A stretch of 64,000 nucleotides of DNA from Gavia stellata (lineage: Eukaryota; Chordata; Aves; Gaviiformes; Gaviidae). The notes below the pieces were generated by a model. The model did not search any database, was not told the DNA's origin, and saw only the letters and a program-made list of their open reading frames with translations. The DNA is taken from the NCBI RefSeq assembly GCF_030936135.1, contig NC_082598.1, positions 11,412,687 through 11,476,686 of the forward strand. Reading direction: 5' to 3'. Below, piece by piece: positions 39,351-51,000 of this stretch. The first letter of the stretch is position 1. Each line of letters begins with the position of its first letter. The position numbers and the translations under genes are program-made.

Positions 39351-40463
39351 AGAATCATAGAATCATTTAGGTTAGAAAAGATCTTTAAAATCCTCAAGTC
39401 CAACCATTAACATAACACTACCAAGTCCACCAGTAAACCATGTCCCTAAGTGCTACATCTACACATCTTTTAAATGCCTCCAGGGATGGCGACTTACCAA
39501 CTTCCCTGGGCAGCAAGTTCCAATGCTTAACAACCCTTTTGGTGAAGAAAGTTTTCCTAATACCCAATCTAAACCTCCCCTGGTGCAAATTGAGGCCATT
39601 TCCTCTTGTCTTATCACTTGTCACTTGGGAGAAGACACCAACACCCACCTCGCTACAACCTTCTTTCAGGTAGTTGTTGAGAGCAATAAAGTCTCCCCTC
39701 AGCCTCCTCTTCTCCAGACTGAACAACCCCAGTTCCCTCAGCCGCTCCTCATAAGACTTGTGCTCCAGACCCCTCACCAGCTTCGTCGCCCTTCTCTGGA
39801 CACGCTCCAGCACCTCAATGTCCTTCTTGTAATGAGGGGCCCAAAACTGAACACAGTATTCGAGGTGCAGCCTCAGCAGCGCCAAGTACAGGGGGACAAT
39901 CTCTTCCCTACTCCTGCTGGCCACACTGTTTCTGATACAGGCCAGGATGCCGTTGGCCTTCTTGGCCACCTGGGCACACTGCTGGCTCATATTCAGCCGG
40001 CTGTCGATGAACACCCCCAGGTCCTTTTCTGCCAGGCAGCCTTCCAGCCACTCGTCCCCAAGCCTGTAGCGTTGCATGGGGTTGTTGTGACCCAAGCACA
40101 GGACCCGGCACTTGGCCTTGTTGAACCTCATACAATTGGCCTCGGCCCATCCATCCAGCCTGTCCAGATCCCTCTGCAGAGCCTTCCTACCCTCGAGCAG
40201 ATCAACACTCCCACCCAACTTGGTGTTGTCTGCAAACCTACTGAGGGAGCACTCAATCCCCTCATCTAGATCATTGACAAAGATATTAAACAGAACTGGC
40301 CCCAATACTGAGCCCTGGGGAACACCACTTGTGATCAGCCATCAGCTGGATTTACCTCCATTCACCACAAGCCTTTGGGCCCAGCCATCCAGCGGGTTTT
40401 TTACCCAGCAAAGCATACACCCATCCAAGCCATGAGCAGCCAGTTTCTCTAGGAGAATGCTGT
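39351..40463 (-). mobile_element. CR1 LINE, 5'-truncated, minus strand
   Basis: On the minus strand the 3' end is marked by the CR1 terminal unit at 39351 (AGAATCATAGAATCATTTAGG on the plus strand). The 5' end breaks sharply at about 40463, after the sequence for the LLEKLAAHG region. It closely resembles the 12-kb copy in the 3' UTR and ORF2 but keeps the segment deleted there, so it is the best reference in the window for that subfamily. Confidence 0.95.
39418..40460 (-). pseudogene. CR1 reverse transcriptase C-terminal two-thirds
   Basis: A 295-codon minus-strand frame (39418-40305) runs from [17 protein letters not shown] through thumb motifs ([34 protein letters not shown]) to the ORF2 terminus YWWTW. 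An in-frame TGA at 40342-40344 lies just upstream, before [11 protein letters not shown]. The FADD box is FADN (AAC, plus-strand GTT at 40225-40227), so this copy lacks a catalytic Asp. The palm N-terminal half is missing because of the 5' truncation. Confidence 0.9.
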
Positions 40464-43400
40464 TCTTTTTATTGTTGTATTTTTTATCCTTCATGTTTAA
40501 AATGAATGCAGGAGATCCATAAAAAGGATATTTTTTTTTACCCCAAGAAACACTACATTTCCAGGAACAGCTTATTTGTACTTATTTATACCTATTACCA
40601 ATTTTGAGATGCTTTATTTTGTGATAACTCACAGCTTCAAGTAAAAGAGGTTGATGAATATAGGATTCCTCTACAACATTGATTAGATTTATGCACATTA
40701 GAAATGCATTGCTTTCTTCGTTGGTCAATATTCATTCTCCTGAAACTTCAGATTTTATTATTTGATGAATTCTACAAACCTCCTAGAGTTTTCAAATCCA
40801 GGAGTACTGCAAACTCATAAAACAAATGTTTGCCTCACGTTTTGTTATCAGGATCAAATACTGAAGATATTTGAATATCATTCTATCCTCTTCAAAGTAT
40901 CAAAATCATAAAGTAAAGTAAAGCCGGCTGACATTTTCACTGTTTTGTTCATTCAGTGCCCTCCTTGCAACTTTCAAAATATGACAGAGTGGGACACATT
41001 CAACTAAAATTCACTGTCACTTCTTGAACCATGCATACTAATACACTTAACTGGCTTATCATGGCTATTCTAAAATATTTCTTCCTATTCCTTTTAACGG
41101 TAGATATAGATCTTTCCATATTGGTCACCGATGAGAAGCACCTGAGATACACTACTTTAAGACAGTATGACAAGAGTAAAGCAGCGCTACCTGCAGTAAA
41201 AAAGGTACGTTAGAAATAAAAGGAAATACGGCAACAAAAATGGCAATCTGACTCTTGCTTTTAACAGTGAATGTAAAACATGGGTAAGTGTTGTTCATTT
41301 CATTAGCAATCAGTTCACAAATATACAGACATGGATCATTAGTATTTGCAAACAAACATTGCTGCTTTTCCAAAAGCTGAGAACCTCAAGTGCCATGAAT
41401 GATGCTTTTCATATTCCAGTTCAATATATTTTTTATATTTCTTTTGTATTTGTTTTCAAAATAAATTAGGACTGCAATACTATTAATATTGTTGTTCAAA
41501 ATATTTTCCAGAAAAGTGCATGCCCAGTCACACAATCTAATATTTTAGTCTGCTCTTGAAATTGTTCCTTTAAGTCTCAAAGCTAAAAAAGAAGGTAACA
41601 ATCCAGTATATATTTTATCAGTAACTGATTGTTCACAAGACTTTTTTAATCATACAGTCCACATGAAGTTATAGCAGAGGCCACTTCTTTTTCATATATG
41701 TATGGTCCATTAAATATTCTTGGCAGTCACTGATACTGTTATTGGAAAGCCTGAATTTAAAATGTCTTCTGTTGTAACCTGCATCATTAAGGGACAGTCC
41801 CCAACATTGGACAAGTCAGTGCACACCCCATCATCCTGTTCTCTTCTGGGAATTATAAAACAAAGTACAGCCAGCTGATTTTTCCACTGTTCTGTCTCTT
41901 CAATGCTCTCCTTGTGTCTTTAAAAATAAAAGTGTCTCACATTCTACCAAAATTCAGTTGTATTTCCTGAACCTCATGTTTCCATGTGGTTAGGTGTCTC
42001 TAGAGGCTTTCTTCTTATTTAGTCAATAGTAAATTGGGTGGTATTTACGTCTTCCAAATTACGTCTAGATTACTGACCTCTAACATTACACTAAGGAGAA
42101 ATGTTTGCTGCTCTGTTGTTCAGTAATGCTTTCTGCCTATGAAGCAAAAGCTTGGACCTTCACACTCCAAACAAGAAAAAAGGGCATTAACTTCTCTGGA
42201 TCCTCAAGCCCCAGGCTGAGTTCCCCACCACACAGCAGTATACCGGGTCTCTGCTGCTGCTTAGTGATCAGGAAACTGCCTTAAACATACTCTCTATCTC
42301 ATCTGACAAAAAGCAGGGTGCCATGGCCCTGCTATGCCTCCTGTCTTGGAAGGGACATGTGTCATGTCTATACACACCTTGGGGAGCAGGAGTTGGGTGA
42401 TAGCAGAGGCACATCAGACAGCACACCAGAATGGCCATGGGTGTTTTCAGCAGAAAATCACCATGGGCAACATTATTGACCAGTTTGTCACTATGTGGAA
42501 GCACACAAAGGGCTTTCCTCTCCTGTCATTTGCTGTGGTATAAAACAGGACGAATCCTGTGGAATGCAGTCAATTTAGGCTGACATTAACCTGGAACAAA
42601 CATCTATATCTAGCCTCTTTATGTATACTGAGAGACAGGCCTTTGTTGTTGTAATTACATTTTTTTAAAGATGTGAGTAGCATAAATCTCGTAATTATTT
42701 TCTCTGTCTATAATGGCTGTAATCTGCAGTTCAAGAAGATTCCTAATTAATATTAATTCCCACCCTGCGGACAGTGTGTTTTGGCAAGTAATTAGGTCTG
42801 AAGGGATGGCAAAACACACTGATCTTCAAATTTTGAACAATCTAATTACAGGCTTGTTTTCTGTATGGAGCTGCATAAGCTATGAGTTTAGTAGAGAGCA
42901 TCAGTGTGGTCCTGTTATTGAGGCTGTCTCTGGAGCACACAGCAGAGTGCTCTGCAGGAGGGAGGGCAGGCTGCTCAGGCCGCCTGCCCAAAACCATTTG
43001 ATTTAAATGAAAGCCAAACTATCAGCTTACGTGAGTGATTTTACCTGAAGGCTGCTCTTTCAGACTGCAGAATTTGCTGCAAATGCCTTCCTGAGAGAAG
43101 CTGACTAAAAACTGAAAGCAGAAAGTAGCCACTCGAAAGGAGGAATACTTTAAATGTTAAATTAGTTCATCAACAAAGAAGCTGGTTTTGTCACAGATTT
43201 ACAGAGCAGTTTTGCATGACTCTGCACATGGGAGATTATCCTCTTTACTCTTTTAGAAATTCAGCACTTTCTTAGATATTTTTAAATTTATTTCTTAGTA
43301 TTTTTTACTCATTAAACTAGATTGGCTAATGTTGAGGCCACCTTCAAGGACAAGTTACTGCTCTAGATAAGGAGGGCTCTTCACTGGTCCCAACCTGTCA

Positions 43401-44548
43401 TTCACTAGATGTTTCTTTGATGCCAAGTAATGGGACCTTCACTGGTAGGGGGAGCTCTGAAATGTCTTCCACTGCCTTTCAGAGCCCTGTGTTCCTTGGT
43501 CTTTCTTAGATTTCAGGTTCAACTTAAAAACAGGAAGAGAGTCATTCTGTTGGTATCAAAGTTTATAACTTAAGCATTCTTTACCAAAATCTATTTTTCA
43601 CTTTGAAAAAAGTAATATTCTAAATGATAGCACAAAAATGTCTTCTACCATAACATAACACCACATCACCTTTACCCACTCTCTTAACACATGTTCTAAA
43701 GGAATCCTGAAAACAAACATTGGAAAAATAGCTGTTATATGTCTCACTCCATTTTTCAGAGACAGAAGAGAATTCAGATTGCCTCTGCCCGGTCAAAGGT
43801 GTCAAAACAAAGCAATCAAAGTGCCAGAAGGAATAAGATTGCTAACTTATCAACAACTTAATTGATGGAGAATGATAATAGAGGCAAATATTTAAATGTG
43901 TCATGGTAAGTAACAAATGCTACATGCTACATGATAAATGATTACATGTGTTTTCCCAGGTGATTCAGAAAGGCCTTACTTGTCAACTCTTTACTTATAA
44001 CCTAACTGTGGTGGATATGAGCCAAGATTTGCACCTGCTGGAGTTGCTTAATACAAGTAGCATAAACCAGAACATCTGACTGGGGTGCTCATGGTCAAAG
44101 ATCAAGAGAAAAAAAAAATAGTATCTATGATGCATTGGTATTTCCTTGCAGGATACTCCCTGCACTGTCAAGCATGCTTGCCTACTTTGATATGCAAAGT
44201 ATTTACTCACTTAAATAATTTAACTGTTGAATAATAATTGATCTTGAATAGGTGCAATAAGAATGCGTATCCATCTGATCCACGCTGACACTCTGAGTCC
44301 TTACACTTGACCCTGGTACACTGCAACATCATTACTTATGGCTGTGTCTTCCCCTGAGAGCTCAGAAGTACTCCTACAGGGAGGCCAGTTGTAGGAAGGC
44401 AATGTTAAGAGGCAGATATGTCTGACATGTCCCTCTGCAATGGACACTAAAATGTGTTTGAACAGGAATGCCAATCTGTTTAAGAGGAGGAATAGCTGAC
44501 AAATGTTACAGGTATTTAGTCTGTTTAGAATAACAGTGCATGTGTTGG
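40464..44548. other. Intergenic DNA with candidate conserved block
   Basis: No gene or clear repeat. Around 42640-43020 the sequence is repeat-free and carries clustered homeodomain-type cores (CCTAATTAATATTAATTCC, TAATTACA, AGTAATTAGG), the composition often seen in vertebrate conserved non-coding elements. Confidence 0.4.
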
Positions 44549-44555
44549 TATTTAA

Positions 44556-45685
44556 TGTTGTATTGGGTTTGCGTGCCAAGGTTTTGGTAGCGGGGGGGCT
44601 ACAGGGGTAGCTTCTGTGGGAAGCGGCTAGAAGCTTCCCCTTGTCCAATAAAGCCAATGCCAGCTGGCTCCAAGACGGACCCAATGCTGGCCAAGGCCAA
44701 GCCCATCAGCGACAGTGGTAGTGGCTCTGTGAAGACATATTTAAGAAGGGGAAAAACAACTGCGCAACAGCAGCCAGAGAAGGGAGGAGTGAGAATATGC
44801 GAGAGAAACAACTCTGCAGACACCAAGATCGATGAACAAGGAGGAGGAGGAGGTGCTCCAGGCGCCGGAGCAGAGATTCCCCTGCAGCCCGTGGTGAAGA
44901 CCATGGTGAGGCAGGCTGTGCCCCTGCAGCCCATGGAAAGAGTCCGTGGTAGAGCAGATATCCACCTGCAGCCCATGGAGGACTCCATGCCAGAGCAGGT
45001 GGATGCCCAAAGGAGGCTGGGACCCCATGGGGAGCCCACACAGGAGCAGGGTCCTGGCAAGACCTGTGGCCCCGTGGAGAGAGGAGTCCATGCTGCAGCA
45101 GGTTTTCTGGCAGGACTTGTGGCCCCCAGGGGACCCACGCTGGAGCAGTCTGTTCCTCAAGGACTGCACCCCATGGAAGGGACCCATGCTGGAGCAGTTC
45201 ATGAAGAACTGCAGACCATGGGAAGAATTCATGTTGGAGAAGTTCATGGAGAACTGTCTCCCGTGGGAGGGACCCCACACTGGAGGAGGGGAAGAGAGTG
45301 AGGAGGAAGGAGTGGCAGAAACAACATGTGATGAATTGACCGCAACCCCCATTCCCCGTCCCCCTGTGCCACTCAGGGGGAGGAGGCAGAGGAAAATTGA
45401 GAGTGAAGTTGAGCCCAGGAAGAAGGGAGGATTGGGGGGAAGGTGGTTTTAAGATTTGGTTTTATTTCTCATTACCCTACTCTGATTTTGATTGGTAATA
45501 AATTAAACTAATTTCCCCAAATTGAGTTTGTTTTGCCCATGACAGTAATTGGTGAGGGATCTCCCTGTCCTTATTTTGACCCATGAGCCTTTTATTGTAT
45601 TTTCTCTCCTCTGTCCAGCTGAGGAGAGGGAGTGATAGAGTGGCTTTGGTGGGCACCAGGCATCTAGCTGTATGCTGGTACACTA
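44556..45685 (+). mobile_element. Solo-LTR-like element with 7-bp flanking duplication
   Basis: A 1130-bp block opens with TGTTGTATTGGGTTTGCGTG and ends at TGGTACACTA, flanked on both sides by the direct repeat TATTTAA (44549-44555 and 45686-45692). Its ends are weak inverted repeats (TGTTGTA versus TACACTA). It contains a TATA-like ATATTTAAG (44737-44745) and an AATAAA (45497-45502), as expected of LTR promoter and poly(A) signals. I recall this opening sequence as dispersed in neoavian genomes. The lack of a TG...CA end pair and the 7-bp repeat are unusual for retroviral LTRs, so a non-autonomous element of another type remains possible. No gag, pol or env is present. Confidence 0.65.
44882..45285 (+). 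repeat. Degenerate 42/45-bp tandem array inside LTR-like element
   Basis: Units begin with CTGCAGCCC(A/G)TGG. The first three start at 44882, 44924 and 44966 (period 42 bp) and the last three at 45164, 45209 and 45254 (period 45 bp), with diverged, longer-spaced units between. Common unit parts are CCCATGG(A), GGGACCC and GCTGGAGCAG. Because all clear periods are multiples of three, frames stay open on both strands (for example 44657-45301 plus and 44741-45352 minus), giving repetitive Leu-Gln-Pro-Met-Glu peptides. I regard these as non-coding consequences of the array. Confidence 0.75.
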
Positions 45686-45692
45686 TATTTAA

Positions 45693-47489
45693 GTAAACAT
45701 TCCCATCTAATTAGGGGGCCTTTTTGGCACTGAGCTCTGAATCAGGCGTTCATGATTTTTAAGGACTGATGTCAATTCGAGTTTGAGTTAAATTTTGATT
45801 CTGCTTAGTATTAATAAAACTTCTTCACTATGAATTTTTTCTTTGTATTACCTATAGTTAATTAGTATGGCTTCTGCGTTTTCATTTTCAAGACTGGAAG
45901 ATTGTTAGAGTTAGCTGAATCTCAGATAGCTATGACAAGCAAGTAGAATACAAATAAGTGAATGTTAAATATTGTGCTAAACCTGCTTCCATTTCCAATG
46001 ACTTCAGTAACCTAAATGACCAAGAACTGGTAACAGATAGCATAGGTTTCTGATTGATTATGGTACTCCTACTGCTAATCAATTATTTCAGTGAGTTATA
46101 CATTTTTGATCTCCTGAACTTTCTGTGAACTGGAAATCAACATTTCCTTTGCATGACAGATAATAGCAGGCTACAGTACTTGCTGCTACTCCTGCTGTGC
46201 ATCTTTTGTGAGTTAAACTATTCTTATTTGGAAAAGCCTGTGTTCACCACATTCAGTAGATAATTTGTTCCTAAAGGTACACTGAAATTTTTGACATGTT
46301 TTACCTAATATTCTTAATGATTGCCATTAGCCAAGACACAAACGTAGAGTATAAACTACTGCACACTGCAGATGTTGAAAAAATGGATAAGATCAGTAAA
46401 ATCACAGCACATGAGTCCATACTCCTCAGATGTTTTGTGAAGAGGGGATGAAAGTAGCGGTTTCATCCCTCCCTCCCTCCTTTCCTCTCTCCCTCTTTTG
46501 CTTCCTCTCTCCATCTCTTCCTTGCTTCATCTTTCTTACTGGCAAATATGAGTAAGAATGAGTTACTTGAATTAAGAATTAATTTTATGACACCCTTTCT
46601 GCCTTGTAAGATGCTTCTAATGAGCCATTTTCACTTTAAAACTTTGCTGAGTTATTTACTGATATTTACTGATTTGCCATTTCTAAATGTAAGGCCCCAT
46701 TCATCAAAACACAGAAGGACATGCATAATTTGAATTACATGCTTGAATCCAAATCCAAAATAGACAGTAAAATGTCAAATACATCTCTTTGACCTGCAGG
46801 TGATTCTCCAGTGGATTGCATAAAGTGTACCGAGAGATACTGCTATAGCAGGGAGGTAATGCCTGCTAGAATTCACTGCTCCCAACTCATTCCCCATTTT
46901 GGGCTTCTTTCTGGACTATACAACTTGTAATACAGGCTGGAAATAGTTTCAAGTCATCAAAGAAATGAAATATTATAACACAGAGAGAGTATCAGAATTC
47001 TTGGCAATATTTTAAGTGCATGTGTGAAAACAACTGTCATCAAGATGGAACAAATGAATATGATAAGGAAAAGAGTAATATTCTTTACAGGACTTTTACT
47101 GGTCCTTACTGGCAAGGTCCAGTGTGATACCAATGATGTGTTGACTTGACAGATACAGTGTATATGCAGTCAAGGCTCACTTGACAATAGCGAAAAGGCT
47201 TCTTGATTAAATTGTCCTTTTTTGTGGAGGGACACTGTTCCCTCAAAATTAAATACATTAAAAAATGCTGGATCTCCTCTGATAGTGTTACTAGAAATCA
47301 GGTAGCTCTTTTCTGTATATGATGAAATTCACAGACACTGGGGACATATGAACATCAATTATACATAACCACCATGAAAATGAAAAAAAAAATCAGAAAA
47401 AATATCACAAGAAAGATTAATAGCTCTAAAATGAAGGATGAATACATAAGGAATGATTTTCAATTGTAACATTCAAATAAGCTTTCAGA
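45693..47489. other. Intergenic DNA, nothing recognised but a pyrimidine tract
   Basis: AT-rich sequence between the LTR-like element and the RTE-like fragment. The 3' part (about 46950-47490) may hold undetectable remains of the RTE endonuclease. Confidence 0.45.
46463..46540 (+). repeat. Pyrimidine-rich low-complexity tract
   Basis: TTTCATCCCTCCCTCCCTCC followed by irregular CTCTCC/CTTTTG/TTCCTC blocks gives nearly 80 bp of polypyrimidine on the plus strand. It may form non-B DNA. No gene is attached. Confidence 0.75.
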
Positions 47490-48060
47490 TATGGCAGAAA
47501 CTGTATTTGACATTATACAAAAAGAATGGGAAGCCATTTGTAAATTTTATATTAATACAGCAGAGATTGTTCTTTATTAAAACCAGGAAAGAAGAGTGGA
47601 TTAGCAATGCCACATGGGATGCTATTACAGAAAAAAGGCAGGATAAGTTAAATCTACTCAATACATTAAGGCCAGAAAAGTAAACAGAGAAAAAAGGAAT
47701 ATAGGAATAAAGATAAAGCAGTAAAAAGATCAGCCAAAAAAGGATAAAAGAGGCTCTGTTGACAGACAGGCACTGAAAGCAGAAACGGCAGCACTGAAGG
47801 GAGACGTGAGAACATTTTATCAAACAGTTTAAAGACTTACTGGAGATTTTAAACCACAACAAGGAAAATGCAGTGAGGAGTAATCACTGGAAAAAAATTA
47901 ACCTCACCTTATTTTAGAGGAACAGAAGAAGAAAAAGGCAGAACACCTCCCAAACACTGCAAGAAAAAACACCTTATTTTGCTAGTGAAAGATGGCAGAA
48001 CTTGATGCCTGTCCTGAAGAAATCAAATCTTCATGAGCTTAAAGCAGACTCTGAAAGACA
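47490..48060 (+). mobile_element. Degenerate RTE-type LINE fragment (endonuclease/RT linker)
   Basis: Plus-strand frames give motifs I recognise from the linker between endonuclease and RT in RTE-clade elements (Schistosoma SR2-like and similar families): KEWEAICKFYINTAEIVL at about 47521-47574; after a frameshift, KEEWISNATWDAITEKR (47591-47641; compare WIS..TWKLI.EKR); then KKDKRGSVDRQALKAET and ALKGDVRTFYQTV (about 47737-47832), followed by a stop and RLTGDFKP. The pattern K-x-DKR, 'A-E-x-A-A-x-K-G-D-x-R', 'L-T/S-G-x-F' is RTE-like and not CR1-like. No RT core is recognisable beyond about 48060. The copy is old and carries frameshifts and stops. It could instead be another RTE-related LINE lineage. 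Confidence 0.6.
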
Positions 48061-51000
48061 GAATAATGCTAAATTAACAAATAGAATTCAAATCACTATA
48101 GCATAGATATGAGGAAATGAAAAGGACAATGTGATATTTGGACATGTCCCTAAGGTTTGATGTGAAGCAGAAATAATACAATCTGCTCTTCTTCCCATGG
48201 GAAGTCTTCAGTGTAGTCAACTACACTGCTTTGAAGTTGCCACTCATAGCAGACACGGGAAACATGGCAACATTTGCTCTGATTGATCTTGTGCAGACAA
48301 GATCTTCCTCCTGTAAAGCATCCTAGAACAATATACAAGATGGTAGATGCCTCTTGTCCTGAACTGCCTGGGGTTTGATTTAATAATGGATTGTCATAGC
48401 AAGTAGCACCACCCTTTGAAATCCCTTGGATGGCGATTCAAAATATTAAGCAGAAACATGCCCTGAAGTAGATGCAGCTGGGAGGTGACGAACCTTGGTC
48501 ACAAAGACTGCATCTTCTTCTCCCCCACCTTCACTAAAATCCATTGGAATAGATTCTGTTACTTGATCATTACTGTGGAAATGGGTATTTCAATATAAAT
48601 TAAGAGAGCAGAGACGTAAGGGTTTGTAGCCAAAATCTGTCTCCTAACTAAATTGAAAATACATCATGAAAAAGGCTGTCTTACACTTATGCCAAATAGG
48701 CCCTACAATTAATAAATTAGAGATAGGCAATGTCACAGGTGACAAATTATCTACAGAGAATTTTCTCTATTTAGAAACTGAAGCTTTTACAAACTTGCAT
48801 AACCTCTTTCAGAACGCAAATAAATGCATGCTTGATATAGGTTCAGAACAATAAACTAAGTAGTTCCCATACATATTACTGTGCAAAAGTCTTGCATGAT
48901 TAAAAAAACACTGAAATCAAGGGGAAGAGTCCTCAAATACAGTGCAGAGCTCTAGAAAAATAATGCACTCGTCCTGTGCAAATGGCACAGCTATCAGTAC
49001 AGGTGTCTGTGAAGGCTATTTAAAGTACTGACTAAATAAATAAGAAATGAAGAAGCCTTAAAATGAGTACAGATAATGGAAACAGTACAAATAGTAAAAA
49101 GGAAGAGAGGGGAGACAGATCTATTTTTCATGATTCTCCAGTAATAGGGAGAATCAAACAAATAGTTCTGCGTTAGCCCTAGGTTTTTTTCCAAAGGGCT
49201 GAATCAATGGCACTCCGCAACACAAGTATGGTGAAAAAGACTTACAGAAATGAGCCAGACAGGATATGGCTGACTAACATTATCGGACTTCTGTTTTATG
49301 GTCTTACCAACAACAATGACACTGTTTAGTAAGAGCATGAAAAAGGGTTACAAATATATGAGAGAAGAAAAATTGCATTAGGGAAATAATTTCTCCATTC
49401 AGTTTTAGCTCAAGCATACTACTAACTTCAACATGGCGATTAAGTTTTAGTTCCACATCAAGGAAAAAAATAACAAATAAACAGGTTTTGATTTGGTCTT
49501 GATCCCTTAATTCGAATGAATTATTTTTTCATACAAAAGAATGAGTTTCAAACAGATTCATTTCAATCAACATTTTCTCCTTCTCTGGATATTGTACTAA
49601 AAAAATAAAAACCAAAAAATATGTTCAAGTCCAAAAGTTGCTTTTGAAAACAAAAAAAAGGAAAGTGGCTTCTGAAAACCATTTAGATTCCCATATTTCT
49701 GATGAAATATTTCAAATATTCACAAATAAATAAAAAATCCTGTAGTATTGTTTTCCCAAACATTCATTCACATTTTATGGAAGGATTTAAACAAATCTTT
49801 AGGATTTAAAATGACCTTGTGATGAATTTTTGGGGGGGACAGTTAATAAAGAAAGAACGTAATTGGTCCAAACCACATTTTCAAACAAAAGGTCAGCTGA
49901 TGCCTAGATTTATAAAAGAGTTCAATTTTCATATGTCAAGGGAAAAATGAACAGATGCTGTAATGAGCATCACAATGGAAGCAGGTTGACACTTGGGTCT
50001 TTTGAAAATTTTGCTCCATTTGTGACTACTAAAAGTTTACCCTGACTTCTTTTAGGAATTTACAGGTTAATGTCCATTCAATGCTACAGAATTTCACAAG
50101 CTTTCCCTTGATAACAATATTCACATTTTAAAGGACCTGAGCTCCCCTTCAAAGTAACTGTCCGTTTCCTTTTATTTAGTTCATTTATTTTGAAATCCAG
50201 GACAGGCTACTTATTCTTCACCTCTTATCCCGTTTTGCTATCACGTGGTTTGTATTGCAGCTTATCTCTTTAACTACTTACAGAGAATTCAGCTAACCCA
50301 TTCTATTTGATCATGGCATCCTGAGCAGATTTATAACACAAATTGTGTCTCAGAAAGTGTATAGATGTACAGAATGTTTTGTCAGCAGGGAGTTTCTTGT
50401 ATGGTTGATAAGACTGCATAATTTTGCCTATTGATGTAAAGCTTGGTTTGAGAGATTAAAGAGCACTTCCAGATGTTTAGTAAATCAGGCTGTCCTATAA
50501 ACCTTTTTGTTTATCTAAGACACATTTTCAAAGTCACATGGGGGAAGAAAGAAACCCAGTTCCCACTGAAAATCAAGTATCACCCCCTTTATTAAGAAAA
50601 CTGACATATTTCCTCTATAAATGATAATGTTCTTCTGGGGAGGGAAGTATTATTGAAAAAAAAAATACACTGAAGAGCATTCAATAGCATGGTTACAAAC
50701 TTGACGACTTAAAGATATAAAGAGGCAGGTTTGTAGGAGGAGGTAGTATTTTCCACTAACTCATCTGATACATTTGGGAGGAAAAAACAGACAAGCATTT
50801 TGGCACACAAGTTTTTCTTCAGATCTTGAACAGAAGAGGCAAAACATGTTTGGAAGTGCAAACCAGCTAGAACACTTTTTTCTCCTAAATCTATGTGTGT
50901 GCAAGCACAAAATGCACTTGTGACAGCACTATTCAAAGCGAATGTTCTTATACAACCTAACAGAAGCCTAAAGGTTTGGGTGTTAGCAGGAATCTTTCCA

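Noticed and set aside
39523..40269. 248-codon open frame on the plus strand, with similar frames at 12045-12635 (plus) and 18667-19344 (minus)
   Set aside because: These are antisense shadows of CR1 reverse transcriptase. The frames recur at the same place in each copy because of codon bias on the other strand.
44657..45301. 214-codon plus-strand frame and 179- to 203-codon minus-strand frames
   Set aside because: Open on both strands only because the 42/45-bp tandem units are multiples of three. No recognised domain; lies wholly inside the LTR-like element.
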